Position numbers and translations under genes: made by a program. A model generated the notes under the pieces. It had not been told where the DNA came from, did not search any database, and saw nothing but the letters and a program-made list of their open reading frames with translations. From Paragonimus skrjabini miyazakii (Eukaryota > Platyhelminthes > Trematoda > Plagiorchiida > Troglotrematidae), in NCBI GenBank assembly GCA_014338405.1, contig JTDE01000169.1, positions 62,376 to 126,375 on the forward strand: a DNA stretch of 64,000 bases. The letters are read 5' to 3'. Positions 35,985 through 46,769 of the stretch are shown one piece after another; the first letter of the stretch is position 1; every line of letters begins with the position of its first letter.

Positions 35985-36370
35985 CAGAACAGGTTAGACC
36001 GACTGAATAGCTTTAGTTTATCAGTCTGATGTGGCCATCGTATGTTTTACGTGCTGTGGTATCGGCATGATCCCAGTCTTTCTAGGAATAGCCGAATGTA
36101 CAATGCCACTGTAAGGGCAGTCCGGTTGTAAAGCTGCACAGTCTGGTCAACCCACGCGGAGGACATTCACAGATTGTGGGATACCGGTGTCTCTGGTGTG
36201 TTTCTGTGTCCCGAAAACATTAGTGAAGCTTGGTATGAACGTCCTGTCATCAGTAATGAAGCTCGCCAACGTATCTTCCGGACAGATGAACTCTGCCAAT
36301 TCCTGAACATGCTGATGTAATCCCACAGGATTCATCGACTTGGTCACATCTTACAAGTTCCAAATCACGG
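35985..36370 (+). mobile_element. RTE-type non-LTR retrotransposon remnant, C-terminal segment
   Basis: Plus-strand translation from 36094 gives RMYNATVRAVRL, then a stop, then VWSTHAEDIHRLWD, then ISNEARQRIFRTDELCQFL, then HRIHRLGHILQVPNHGLP. The order and spacing match the post-catalytic region of flatworm RTE elements: KGRVYNATVRAVLLYG-E-W, AED-RRL-VFD, ISNEEVR-RVFGTDEL, and HRLRWLGHVLRMP-HRLP. Two in-frame stops and the loss of the palm show it is dead. The minus-strand frame at 36147-36347 is its antisense shadow. It is in the opposite orientation to the RTE remnant at 17.2-18.1 kb. Confidence 0.7.
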
Positions 36371-36799
36371 TTTGCCTATTCGTATCTTGATTATGGGTTG
36401 TGGGTTAGGTTGGAATCCTCAGCCTAATAACCAGCATGTGAATTAGTTTTGAGATATGAAGGCGCTCTAAGTGGAGCGTTTTCGGCTTCCCTTCTTGAGT
36501 CCATAGGGCTACCGAGAACGATACTCGATAGCTCTCTTGATAGGAATCTTTGTGTTTATCAATGTGAACTGTTTTTACCCTCCAAGTCCATCCCTTCTTA
36601 ATCTCCTACAACGTCTCTTCCTATGTCACATGCTATTGCGCGTTTGCCGCTTTATGTGATTGTTTTAAATTACATACATTTAGATAAACAGCGATGCAAT
36701 GATAAGCTCAGAAAAGGATTATGGACGCACCACTCAAGCAATATGGAGTGTAACGGGCAACTAGACATTCGCACATTTAACGAGATAAAACAAAGACAT

Positions 36800-39040
36800 C
36801 TCAAATTTTAAAATTACTCAATAACAACACAAACGACAAACTGGAAGATATAAGCCATATTTTCGCGTTCCAACTTGAAAAACACTTATACCCGCCAAAA
36901 TTAAGAAGAAAAACTTGCCGGGTTTGCAGTTTTCCGAAATACTCCGCATGTCTCAGCTTTTCCAGACTTCTGTTTATGTTGCTAATGGAAAGTTGTTAAG
37001 TAGATTGCAGTAAAGATTATACTAGCCCTTAATACAACCTAATTCTTTCTGTTTAGGAAAATGAGGAAATAGCTCACCTGTTCAGAACAAGATCACAAGA
37101 TTTCTCTGGCTATCCTGTGTTCATTTTGTTCAGTAATTTATACCAAACTTCCCATCGGTAATGAAAGCATTCCTTATTGTTTGTGAAAAATTCTTGTACT
37201 TCATTTTGGATACAAATTTTCCACAATGGGATTATCGATTTACGTTAACTAGACAGTTAGTGTGTCTAGTCACAAGTTAATCGAGACATTTGACAGACAC
37301 AAACGAATGTGGTTAGGGGTTGTGATATGGTACTTTTATCGTGTTTATTGTTGAGGCACTGGGGCAAGATATTCAACACGGTTATCCTATAATGCCGCAG
37401 ATCAAGTTTTACTATGTGCTGGGGAGTGGCTTCCGTTTATTAGTTGTTGCCATCTCCACGGAATGTGTTCGACAGAAACCTTATAGAAAAGCCGTTTTTG
37501 ATTATGCTCAGATTTGTCCCATAAAAGGTTGTTTTGCGTTTCTGAACACTCAACTATATCAGCGAGTCCCATCGAACCAACAGCAGTTTCAGCAACTCGT
37601 GTGGACAGAGTAAATACCAAGAACAAATTTACCGAAATATTCCAAGTGAGTTTTAAAATGTTCTTCAGGGTAAGTTCAACTAGTAGTTGAGTCGGTCTGA
37701 TTCAACTCAGGCAAATTTTGATATCGTTCTTTGATGTAAAATGTCCTGTATTTTTATAAACAGTACGGACAAAGTAACTCCCTCTACGATTACAGCAACG
37801 GTGCGTAAAATAAGTACTCTATTTTTACGTTTGTTGGAGGCACTCTCACCGCTTCACCAAACAACACCTTCTGTAAGTCCAGTTCAATAAATACTCACAA
37901 AAGCGTCATAATTAACTGAAAAATCCTTTGCTCCGATAAATCCGACTGGGGCTCCAGCTAATGGATATCCGTATTGAGGCCATAATGAATTGGGCAAAAG
38001 GTTCTTTAGACATTCTTGGGGAACCATTTATTCTGGCAGGGTACAAAGATAAAATACTTTACAGTTTCGGACAAGTTCTATGGTCTGTTACGTGAACATT
38101 AAAGTTACAAATCCATCAGACCTGACGTGAAGTACGTCGCCTGTGAAACTTACAATATTGCTGGCTGTAGTTGCACTGTTCAGAAGCATTACCAAAGGTT
38201 GTAATAGGTCATATTTTTTTGTCCTTTGCGTTGGTAAGCATTTTGCATTTTTTACCTATTAGAAGAAAAAAAGAGATGCCTGTTCATTTTAATCTTGCTT
38301 TTTTGTATTTTGTTTCAAATACATGAAATATTGGCATTTGTCTTTTCTTTTTCAAAAAGTGATGACAGATGTCATAGCTAAATGACTGAAACTTATTACT
38401 TCCATTGGGTCAGTCTTCTCCACAACCTATTTCACGGTCGCCGAACAAATGTTTTAGCCTTGGGTTCATATATCTCACTGAAAGTTGCCGTCTTTTCTAT
38501 GTAACATAGAGAATGCAAACACTGTCCACTTTCACCAGTCCTTCACTGATATGATCAAGGTGTGTGGATAACACAGTTGTGTTAATAAAGTCTAAACTAG
38601 AAAAGCTTTTCTGCAATTATTTTTAATCAGGAACAACTAACAAACAAATTTTCAGTAGAATCAGAGAACGGACACAGAACGATATACGTTCTAGGTTTTC
38701 AGTTGACCTTACACGACCAGAATTGGTTCTACATTGACTTACACTGTAAAGTAACAAAGCCCGACCGGTACGTGCATTCTGACTCAACACATCTGCAGTG
38801 CGTCAGATGTGGAGCCGATTAATCAATAGACTGAAGAGATGTGCATAAATAATGCCGGTTATAAACAGGAACTTATAAGTTAGTTCGTAGTGGCACAAGA
38901 TGAAAAGTTTTCAGAACCATTCACTGATGCACAGATAACCACATATGTAATACGATTGAACAACGCAGTTAACAAAACTCAGACCGCTTTGGTTTGGATG
39001 CGCAGTTTCGCATTGACGACAATTTACAACTCAGTCTAAT
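36800..39040. other. Intron-like sequence, one weak exon-like frame
   Basis: Around 37500-37640 several frames are open on both strands. One plus-strand reading (SPIEPTAVSATRVDRVNTKN onward) ends at a GTGAGT donor near 37645 after a possible ATATCAG acceptor at 37563. On the minus strand a short RLFYKVSVEHIPWRW segment is superficially Penelope-like. Neither interpretation is strong enough to call. The rest is AT-rich with T runs near 38210-38280. Confidence 0.25.
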
Positions 39041-39043
39041 CGT

Positions 39044-39496
39044 TTGACTGCACTAACTGTGTTTATAAGACAAATCCTACACATTTTCCCGTTGAATGGA
39101 TTGACGAAATATCTAGACAACTGCATATTAGGATCATGGAACTTTGGGGGCACACGTTTTCCTTTAAGAGACGCATTACGCTTAGGAAACCTGCAGCATG
39201 ACCCGACCTTTGCCTTCCATGCATCATGTGGCAGCTATAAAACTGCTTATAACGTTCGGTTTCTACAATTGTGTTTTAAGTCGTATGTGGAACGGATGCA
39301 CACAGAAGCCCTTACTAACAACACAAACCCTGTCCGTGCCAACTTCTCTTCCATTTGGATAGATTTAATCGCATGCGTTATTGAGTCTGACAGCTGCCTA
39401 GCGATTGCAACTAACGAAATTGACAGGGTCATATCAAGCAGACAACCCAGCTATTTTCACGAAGCACCCAATAAACACACGCCCATACGTGCGTAA
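39044..39496 (+). other. 150-codon open frame, unrecognised
   Basis: This is the longest plus-strand frame in the window without a recognised domain. It opens with an ordinary mixture of residues (for example WNFGGTRFPLRDALRLGN) and has no signal peptide, repeat or catalytic motif that I can see. No convincing acceptor or donor borders it. At this base composition about one such frame is expected by chance in 64 kb. Confidence 0.2.
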
Positions 39497-39499
39497 ATG

Positions 39500-42400
39500 A
39501 AAGTACATGAACTCAGTGACTAGCCAATAAACCCCCAACCACAATTGCTCAAAACAGCCAAGTTATAGAATTAGTTCCCTATCAGAAAATCTAACTCGTG
39601 TACTACATCGGTTGTGAAATACACTTAAAACGGCAACCTTGGTAACTATAGTGTGCAAATCAAAATGAAACTTCCATCTTCAGTGTGCTATGAAAATTTT
39701 GAATAACGTAACCATCTCCACGTGGAGCACAGTGAAGTTAAACTCATCGGATTCACTTTTGGTTCAGGCGCTGTAAACACCTGAATGCTTGTCTAATATC
39801 ACGAATAGCAACAAGCCTGGAATTTTCTAGCCTTTATTTTCTTCCATGAAGCTGTTCAATGCCGGCTGAACAGCGTTATTGATTTCAGTCGCACTACTTG
39901 GGGGGAACTAAGTTCAATTTTAGCTCAAAGTAAACACTGGGATAAAATTTGCTGGGTACAAAATAAATATTTTGTAAATATTTATGTGATACGTTTCGTT
40001 TATTATGTCTAGTATTGCAGCACACTAATGGAGAGAGAATATTCATTAGATTCTGACCTACAGCGTTCCCTCAACATCGAACGTGTCTGACAGAACGAAG
40101 AACAGAACGACGACAATTCGGTGGTAGTTACTCAATGCCAACACTTGAAGTTCGTTAGGCTAGTTGGTTGATATTGATGCATGGAAATGCGTCATGTGCA
40201 AGTGCGCACATGCTTACTCCGGCGCACACACATCTGCACGGGAGATTCACCATATTCAGAGGATCGGGCAAAAATTATGTGTGAAACGGATGCAAAATGT
40301 GTAGAATCTTGCTTACGTAAGAATAATACTATAGTTGGTTCATATTTTCGTTTGTATTCGTATAGTTCAGATTGTCTGAATAAATTATCCCTGCTTGTCT
40401 TTGTGCGACTGTGTGCATGAGAACACCTTTGAACCATCCCACTTGAAAAAAGTCTAAGTGATAGTTTGTGATTACCGGATAAGAAATAATTACCACAATT
40501 CCTCCTATCTTTTTTGGATCACATGAGCTACAGCGAGTTTGCGAATAACAACATTTTTCATTACCTATGGTAATGTCATATTGGTGTAGGCACCGTTATA
40601 TGTTTTCATGAGATGAAACGATGACACAGTAAATGTCATGCCCTCTTCAAAATCATCAGTACGGTAATTATGAAATTAACGGTCTGTAAACCGGTTTGTC
40701 ACTGCGTAAGTAGAATAATGTAAGTTATAAATTTTGCATGGTGTATGGATTGCACGTTAACAAAATTTCTGCGACAAACTATTCTCTGTTTTTCTTTGGT
40801 AACCTATTCTTGGCGGGCAACTTAGCGCACGTCGTTTTGGTCGTGTGTTGCGCAGAGGATGCAGATACTGACGGTACAAAAGAAGCCACTTTCCATAAAC
40901 AACACTAATGTGTATCCCCCGGGAGCAGCACCACCGAACAAGTCTTGTTTAATGGCGTTTACTAAACTTTAAATTGAGAAAATGAAAACCGTCGAGGTTT
41001 TCAAAGTTCCTTGGTATTTTGATAATTTGTCTTGCAATTGAATGTTTTGACATACCATTCCTCTTTCTTCAAACCATCATGTAACCCTCTAAATCTTCAT
41101 GATTTTATGTACAGGGCCAATGATTTGAGAGGAAATGTTAACATCTAATTATATCGTTTTTAATAACTATATCAACTAATTAACTCCGGATAAATAGCAC
41201 TGAGTTACAGTCTGCGATTAGTTGTTACAAGAGAGATACGATTCCAATAGTCTGAGATTTGGAGTTTAAATTTTGTAAAATTTTGTATTTCTATAGTGAT
41301 TCAGAAATAGAAAGAAAGCCAAAATAAAAATTGCATTTACTTCTGGATGCAATCAACAATTTTTGGTATTCATTTTTCAGTTCACTATGATCCAAAAGCA
41401 ATTCACTTGAGCAGATCGAGTTGAACTATATAATGTTATTCAGGAACAACTCAAATGAACAAGATCATCAATAGTAAGAGCGGTCTGGGTAAACGAAAAA
41501 CCACGTAAAATACCAGACAAACGGCTTATGTGGCTTGTATGGAATCTAGCTGCTCCTGAAAAATAATAAGACGACGAGCCAAACAGATGAATTTAAACCC
41601 AGCTCAACCATCCGTTTACCTCAGGACGTTTCTCTGATATGCATAGGTTTGTTTATACAGAAAGTTGTGGTAAATGACATTTGAACAACGTCCGACTATG
41701 CGATCCAGTGTGAGACTCATATGGTTGTAATTATCTCGCTCGAATTTTGTCAAATCAACGCCTACCTATTGGCTGACTGGACGTTTGAACGACGCACAAC
41801 AACCATGACGTACGTTAAATGTGGCTGTACAAAGTAGATCTGAGACTAGATTTTGAAGAGCGGTTTCTGTCAAACGCTTTTAGTTGTCTATATTAAGCAT
41901 TTGTAATATGTTGTGCAATCCTAAGATTTAAAGAAATTTCGCTACCACGCATTCACTTCCCTTACCTTCGTAATTTGTGCGGTGTTTGCCCAGCCCTTGA
42001 TTATCTGCGACTATTTTGTTTGACTGGGAGTTTCAACCCACCATATTTATCAACACAATATAGAGACAATCTTCTGGTTACAGAAATCTTTTGAGATGCA
42101 CAAATGCATGGTAATGTTTTGGAGATAGACACTCTTACTGGCGTATTGGTTCGGACAAGATAGAACGCAAATTGTCCACTAATATCGTTCTGGCGTTCTT
42201 TAATTGCTTTAGATGTGCGTTCATAATAATCATATGAACAGTTAACACTTAACATTACCTGTCCCTTGGTCATGGTTGTCAGTTTAACAAACAGCACCAA
42301 ATACATCCTGAGTATTGGTAACCAACGAAGATATGAAAATGGTTATGTGGTTGACACAACCATTTGTGAACAGCTGTAAACAATTTATCAGACAGTTTTA

Positions 42401-45400
42401 CAAGTATTTCATTGATCTACCCGTATGCATGGTCTATCAATCAATTTGCAAATGTTCGGTTTCTTACAGAACAAGACCCAATATTTCGAAGGTCTACTCA
42501 GATAGACCTTGTTCCGTATATAAATAGTGAACATTTATTATGATTGTTCAGCTTACAATCAAGTTCAGTGTAGACATAGGAAACAGCTGCTGATATTTGA
42601 TAGCAGGCTAAGCAATAGAAGTCTTTATATTGAAATAATCGATAAGCAAAGACATCCGATGTTAGGAAAACTAAACGTTTGTGACTCATTAAAAATGTTG
42701 GGAAAATACTTGATTATCACTTGCTATTCAATGGGGTTGATTAATGGGAAGATACTGACGAGTATAAAACCAGGTGTGCTCAGGAGTTGGGTATGTGAAT
42801 CATGACGTTGTAACGTTAAAGATGGAAGCCTCGTGGAGGCTTCGTCGCTCACCCGGTAAATTTTATGTCTTGAAAGAGTATGTGCTCCCTGTCAATTATT
42901 AGAAAGCAGCCACGTCTTAGGGTCTTTGAATAATGGACGGTTTTACAAGCAACACAATTGTTCTATCACCCTTTGTCAGTACCTTATGTTTAGGCAACAG
43001 AACGGCGATTAATGGAGTGAGTGTCTAAACTTGACATTAGATATTTCCAAACTCTAACAGGTATGTGGCGTGTTGAGTAGAATGCTTGCCTCCCTTCAGT
43101 AGTTTTGATATTTCAGTATTTTGGAAGATACTTTGCTACCAGATTATCTGCTAACTCTTTTACTTCAAAAGCATCTCTTGTGAATTCACCGAGAAACCAT
43201 TAACTGAAAGTAAGATAGCTTTTGATGAATGGATGCCACAATACTCACAGGTGTGAAGGAATAGTCATTTCAAACAATACCATGAAAACTCATCAACGTT
43301 TGATGGAGTCTCATATATTGCTAACGATGCTGGTCAGTTGGTTGTAGCTTAAGGTCTGTCAGTAATCGCTTCAAAAAGAAAGCAGACATTTTTTTCGATG
43401 CAACGCAAGAAAGTAATTTTAACACCGACCCAAAAACAAATGTAATGCAATCTTCCTGTGAAACATTCTTGAATGGAAGGTAACAGGTCTAAAACACTGC
43501 GTGCCATTTGGGATCGATGGTCGAGTTTTTAATTCAGGAAGGTATGGACAACAGAACTATGGTAACTCTGAATATTTTGGCTTAGGGTACTAATCGCTTG
43601 TACATGATTTTAGTCGCGTTGAACTGCTACTGACAGAAGTGACACTTATCCATTCTAAGTTCGCTGAGTATAACGTAATATAATCAACTATGGTGTTGGT
43701 TCATCGCTTCAACACTGGTGATTGTGAATATTCAGTTCTATTCCATGGAAAAACTCAACTCATCTACCGAGAGCTTTTAGTCTCATCATTTGGCGACTCG
43801 TAAAACACCTAGTTGATTCAGATGAGAAATTTAGATCGCTGGATGGATTAAGACAAGCTATAGGAACTGCATCACATTGGATGGCACGTCGCCTAAACAT
43901 TAAACCAAAAATATCTACATAACTAAGGCCAGAATCCAAAAACAAGCAAAAGGACTTAATCGCATACATCTGGATTAGAAATTGAACGAACTAAAGCAAT
44001 AATTATTTTGGTGGTCGAAGAAAAATCCTACTTGAGGACTTGTTACTTGCCATAACCTTTCAAAGTTGGTTAGTGCATTAATACAATTTTCTCCTTTGTA
44101 TTTCATAAATTACAAAATATTTTACTATATTACTGCATGCGTTAAATCTACAGTAATACCGCAACTCTAAAAAGCTGTCTTAAAATCAATATGAACCGAA
44201 CGGTTCAATGAGATTCAAACTATCGTCAATAATTAGATGTAACAGAAAAGAGCTAAATTCATCTTGTGTGTGTAAATTATATGTTTGCACTTGGTTCCCT
44301 TTCTATTGTTGACATATAGATAAAACTGACAACAAAAGTGGCAAGGCTTTGTGTTGCCTGAAACATTTAAGCCTTTTTCTTTGCAAAAAATCTGTTTAAG
44401 AAAATCGGTAATAATTTACAACAACCTTCCTCTAGTTATTATTCCACCATTTACGAGCAAAAATAAAAAAACTATGAAACATGAGTTGTTTTTACGTGAC
44501 AAGAACGTTTGTAAATGCTGATTTCCTAATTATGAAAATTAGGGTGTTTTACTTAACTAAATTTTGTTGACATTTTATTTTATAACTCAGTTTAGAACAA
44601 CAGCACTGAAACAGAGGTGTTCAGCTTAGGCTGAAAAAATCAATTTGATCATCGCTTGCTCAAAGTGGAAGCTGTAATGAAAAATATGAAAACCAAGTTA
44701 ACTGCTTAAAAGAGGTTGAAGCTAAATTTAGTTGGAGTTACGAGTTTGTTGGTTAGTTTGCTGGTGAAGAGAAAAATCTTGTACAAATTTGCGTAGTACT
44801 AACTAACCAGTTAACCATGCAGGGCCATTACTTTGCTTTGGGGTAAAAATGTTTTTATTGTGTTATGCAAAACATACATTTAAATAACTCCCAGAAAAAT
44901 GAGTAGTATGCGGCCCACTGCTTTCATGTAGCGAACTGTCGCGATCTCGTAATTAGGTTGACAAATGTATGAACTATAGTTCATTGAGAACCCACCATTC
45001 TGGTGCTTGTTCTCAGGTCGTGGGATTGATTAACTGGCTAGCCTACTGCCAAGTATGTGCAACGATATCAAAATTGCCATCCACAACGTTGCTGGTGGTC
45101 ACTGGGGTGAACTGTTTGCAGTACATTGTTATCCTGCAGCTATTCCTTGACGTTGGTAACACCTTCCCAAAACGACCAGTTCCGTAAGAATAAGCCAATC
45201 ACTTAACTATCATGGATTTACCTTTATAACGCGCAAATCCATTGCGGCTGCTATCGTTGCGTTCACTGTAGTGTTTCATGGCCACTTTTGATGCTGTAAT
45301 TTTCTTGAAATCTCTGTTGCAGCTGCATTTAAAATGAATTTGAACCATGTGGGAGCAAAAAGGATAGAAGTTGTTTCTAAATTGCTAGCGACGCTGATGA

Positions 45401-45940
45401 ATTCGGCAGATCAACGAACCTACTAATCAATTCGTGCTTACTCTTGCCCAATCTTCAGAGTGGAATTAATCACATTCTGGAATTGTGGAAGTATGACGTC
45501 TGGGATAATCCCACTTTGAACACAACCCGCAATTGATCTTAGCCTTCATATTCGGGTGAGCTTTTTAGCCAGCTGATTTCAAACGGAATCTAGATTCGAA
45601 ACTGGCTCTTACTCGAGGTCATCAATAGTGAATATCCTTGTCTGGACCCCGAAATTGTACTCCAGTTGTGGTGGTTTTGGGTACAGCGTGCTAACCATAA
45701 CGTCAGCTATTTCAAAATACAGCGAAAATACCCATTGTGTCATAGAGGATAAGAGTGACGAACAACTGTTTTCGATTATTGTTTCTTGGACTATTACATT
45801 TATATATGTTAAACCAGATTAGATCAATATTAAGAAGACCTTCTTCGGTCCGTATATTATGGCACAAAAAAACAAACGTGATAAACTACTTACAAAACAG
45901 TTACTCGTTTTTACGGTAAGTGGTTTAGAGATTCGCAAAT
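39500..45940. other. Gene-poor stretch
   Basis: No recognised gene or retroelement protein. Minus-strand 42001-42306 (101 codons) has a possible small exon start: CAATACTCAG acceptor, then MYLVLFVKLTTMTKGQ, then a GTAATG donor at about 42257. It is too slight to call. A perfect 8-bp hairpin (GAAGCCTC-GTG-GAGGCTTC) sits at 42825-42843. Confidence 0.35.
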
Positions 45941-45942
45941 AG

Positions 45943-46327
45943 TTAAATCACAGGGGTCAAGGTCGCTGTAAGTACCTTGACCTTTGTGCAGAGCAACTGC
46001 CGAGGTTTGTGAACTTTCCAGAACGAAGATTCAAATTGCATAATCGAATAACAGTTGAGTCGGTTGTGACTAGCATTCGTCGTCAGACCAGCTTGTGGTG
46101 GTTTGCCGGAATTTTGTAAATTATGCAAAAACGTCATTTGAGTCAACGTTGTGGCCCGTATCAGCAAGATGTGCAGCTACTGACTTGATTGTTGATCTGA
46201 GTAAACCGACCCCGAACCAGACAAACAGTTCTTTGATTCGCTTGGCCGAACGCCCAGGTCGGCCACCTCGATAGAAGGCACAGTTTCTGTCTGTTAACTC
46301 CAATCGATAACCCTGCGATTAGGACTT
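45943..46327 (-). mobile_element. Penelope-like element remnant: GIY-YIG endonuclease
   Basis: Reading the minus strand from about 46303, NCAFYRGGRPGRSAKRIKEL, then FVWFGVG, then SVAAHLADTGHNVDSNDVF match the Penelope-like endonuclease in order: Cys lead, YIGRTGR-L-KRI-EH--VWL, then AHLAETGH--D---F. The YIG core has decayed to YRG. After a frameshift near 46130 the blocks IRLCNLNL and FTNLGSCSA mark the eroded C-terminus. The RT is absent. The fragment's upstream edge at 46327 coincides with one half of a 38-nt direct repeat flanking the adjacent SINE-like copy. Confidence 0.7.
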
Positions 46328-46766
46328 CTTGGACAAGTCAAAATCGCAGATTTCATTAGACCTGCTAGGCGATATATTAGATTACTCATGAGTAATCAGG
46401 GAGTTGGTTAATTTCAAGGTGGACATCACCCACAATTGATCGCAGCTGTTGCATTCTCATAGACTTTCCAGTTGGCCCCTTTCGAAAAGAAGCACTAGAC
46501 TCGAGTTTTGCTCTCATTAGACCAGATCTTTAGTAGTGCATATCCTTGCCACTACCGGGACTAGAACGCCGGTCATGCTGTCATGAGGCAACCGTGTTTG
46601 CCACTGCGCCATTGACTTCACATTAGGCACGATCGAATTATCATATGTGAACACTCAACCACTTTTGCTCGTGAGTAATGATCAGGTTGCCCAATCGCCT
46701 CAAGAAGAGATAGTAACTGTTCTGTTAACTCCAATCGATAACCCCGCGATTGGGACTTTCCTAAAC
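46328..46766 (-). repeat. Copy A3 of the tRNA-like short repeat family
   Basis: In minus orientation this carries the family body with A-box-like TGGCGCAGTGG (reverse complement of 46601-46611) and B-box-like GTTCTAGTC (46567-46559). The downstream block includes CGAGTCTAGTGCTTCTTTTC and GGCCAACTGGAAAGTCTATG. The tail after the inverted arm includes CTTGAAATTAACCAACTCCC, shared with copy A2. The insert is flanked by a 36/38-identical direct repeat at 46290-46327 and 46721-46758. Part of that repeat (GAGTTAACA in minus sense) also occurs in copy A1, so the repeat may be partly element sequence. Confidence 0.7.
46380..46397. repeat. Perfect 18-nt palindrome
   Basis: GATTACTCATGAGTAATC is its own reverse complement. 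It lies in the 3' tail of repeat copy A3. Copy A2 has the related but imperfect GATGATTCATCAGTAAT at the same place. Confidence 0.9.
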
Positions 46767-46769
46767 CTG

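Noticed and set aside
36147..36347. 66-codon minus-strand open frame
   Set aside because: The plus strand carries recognisable RTE C-terminal blocks across it, so this is an antisense shadow.
37402..37626. Minus-strand peptide with RLFYKVSVEHIPWRW, reminiscent of the Penelope SEHIP-W block
   Set aside because: No YIG lead, no downstream TGH or FAEA blocks, and an extra residue inside the motif. A plus-strand exon-like reading competes over the same bases. Chance is the simpler explanation.
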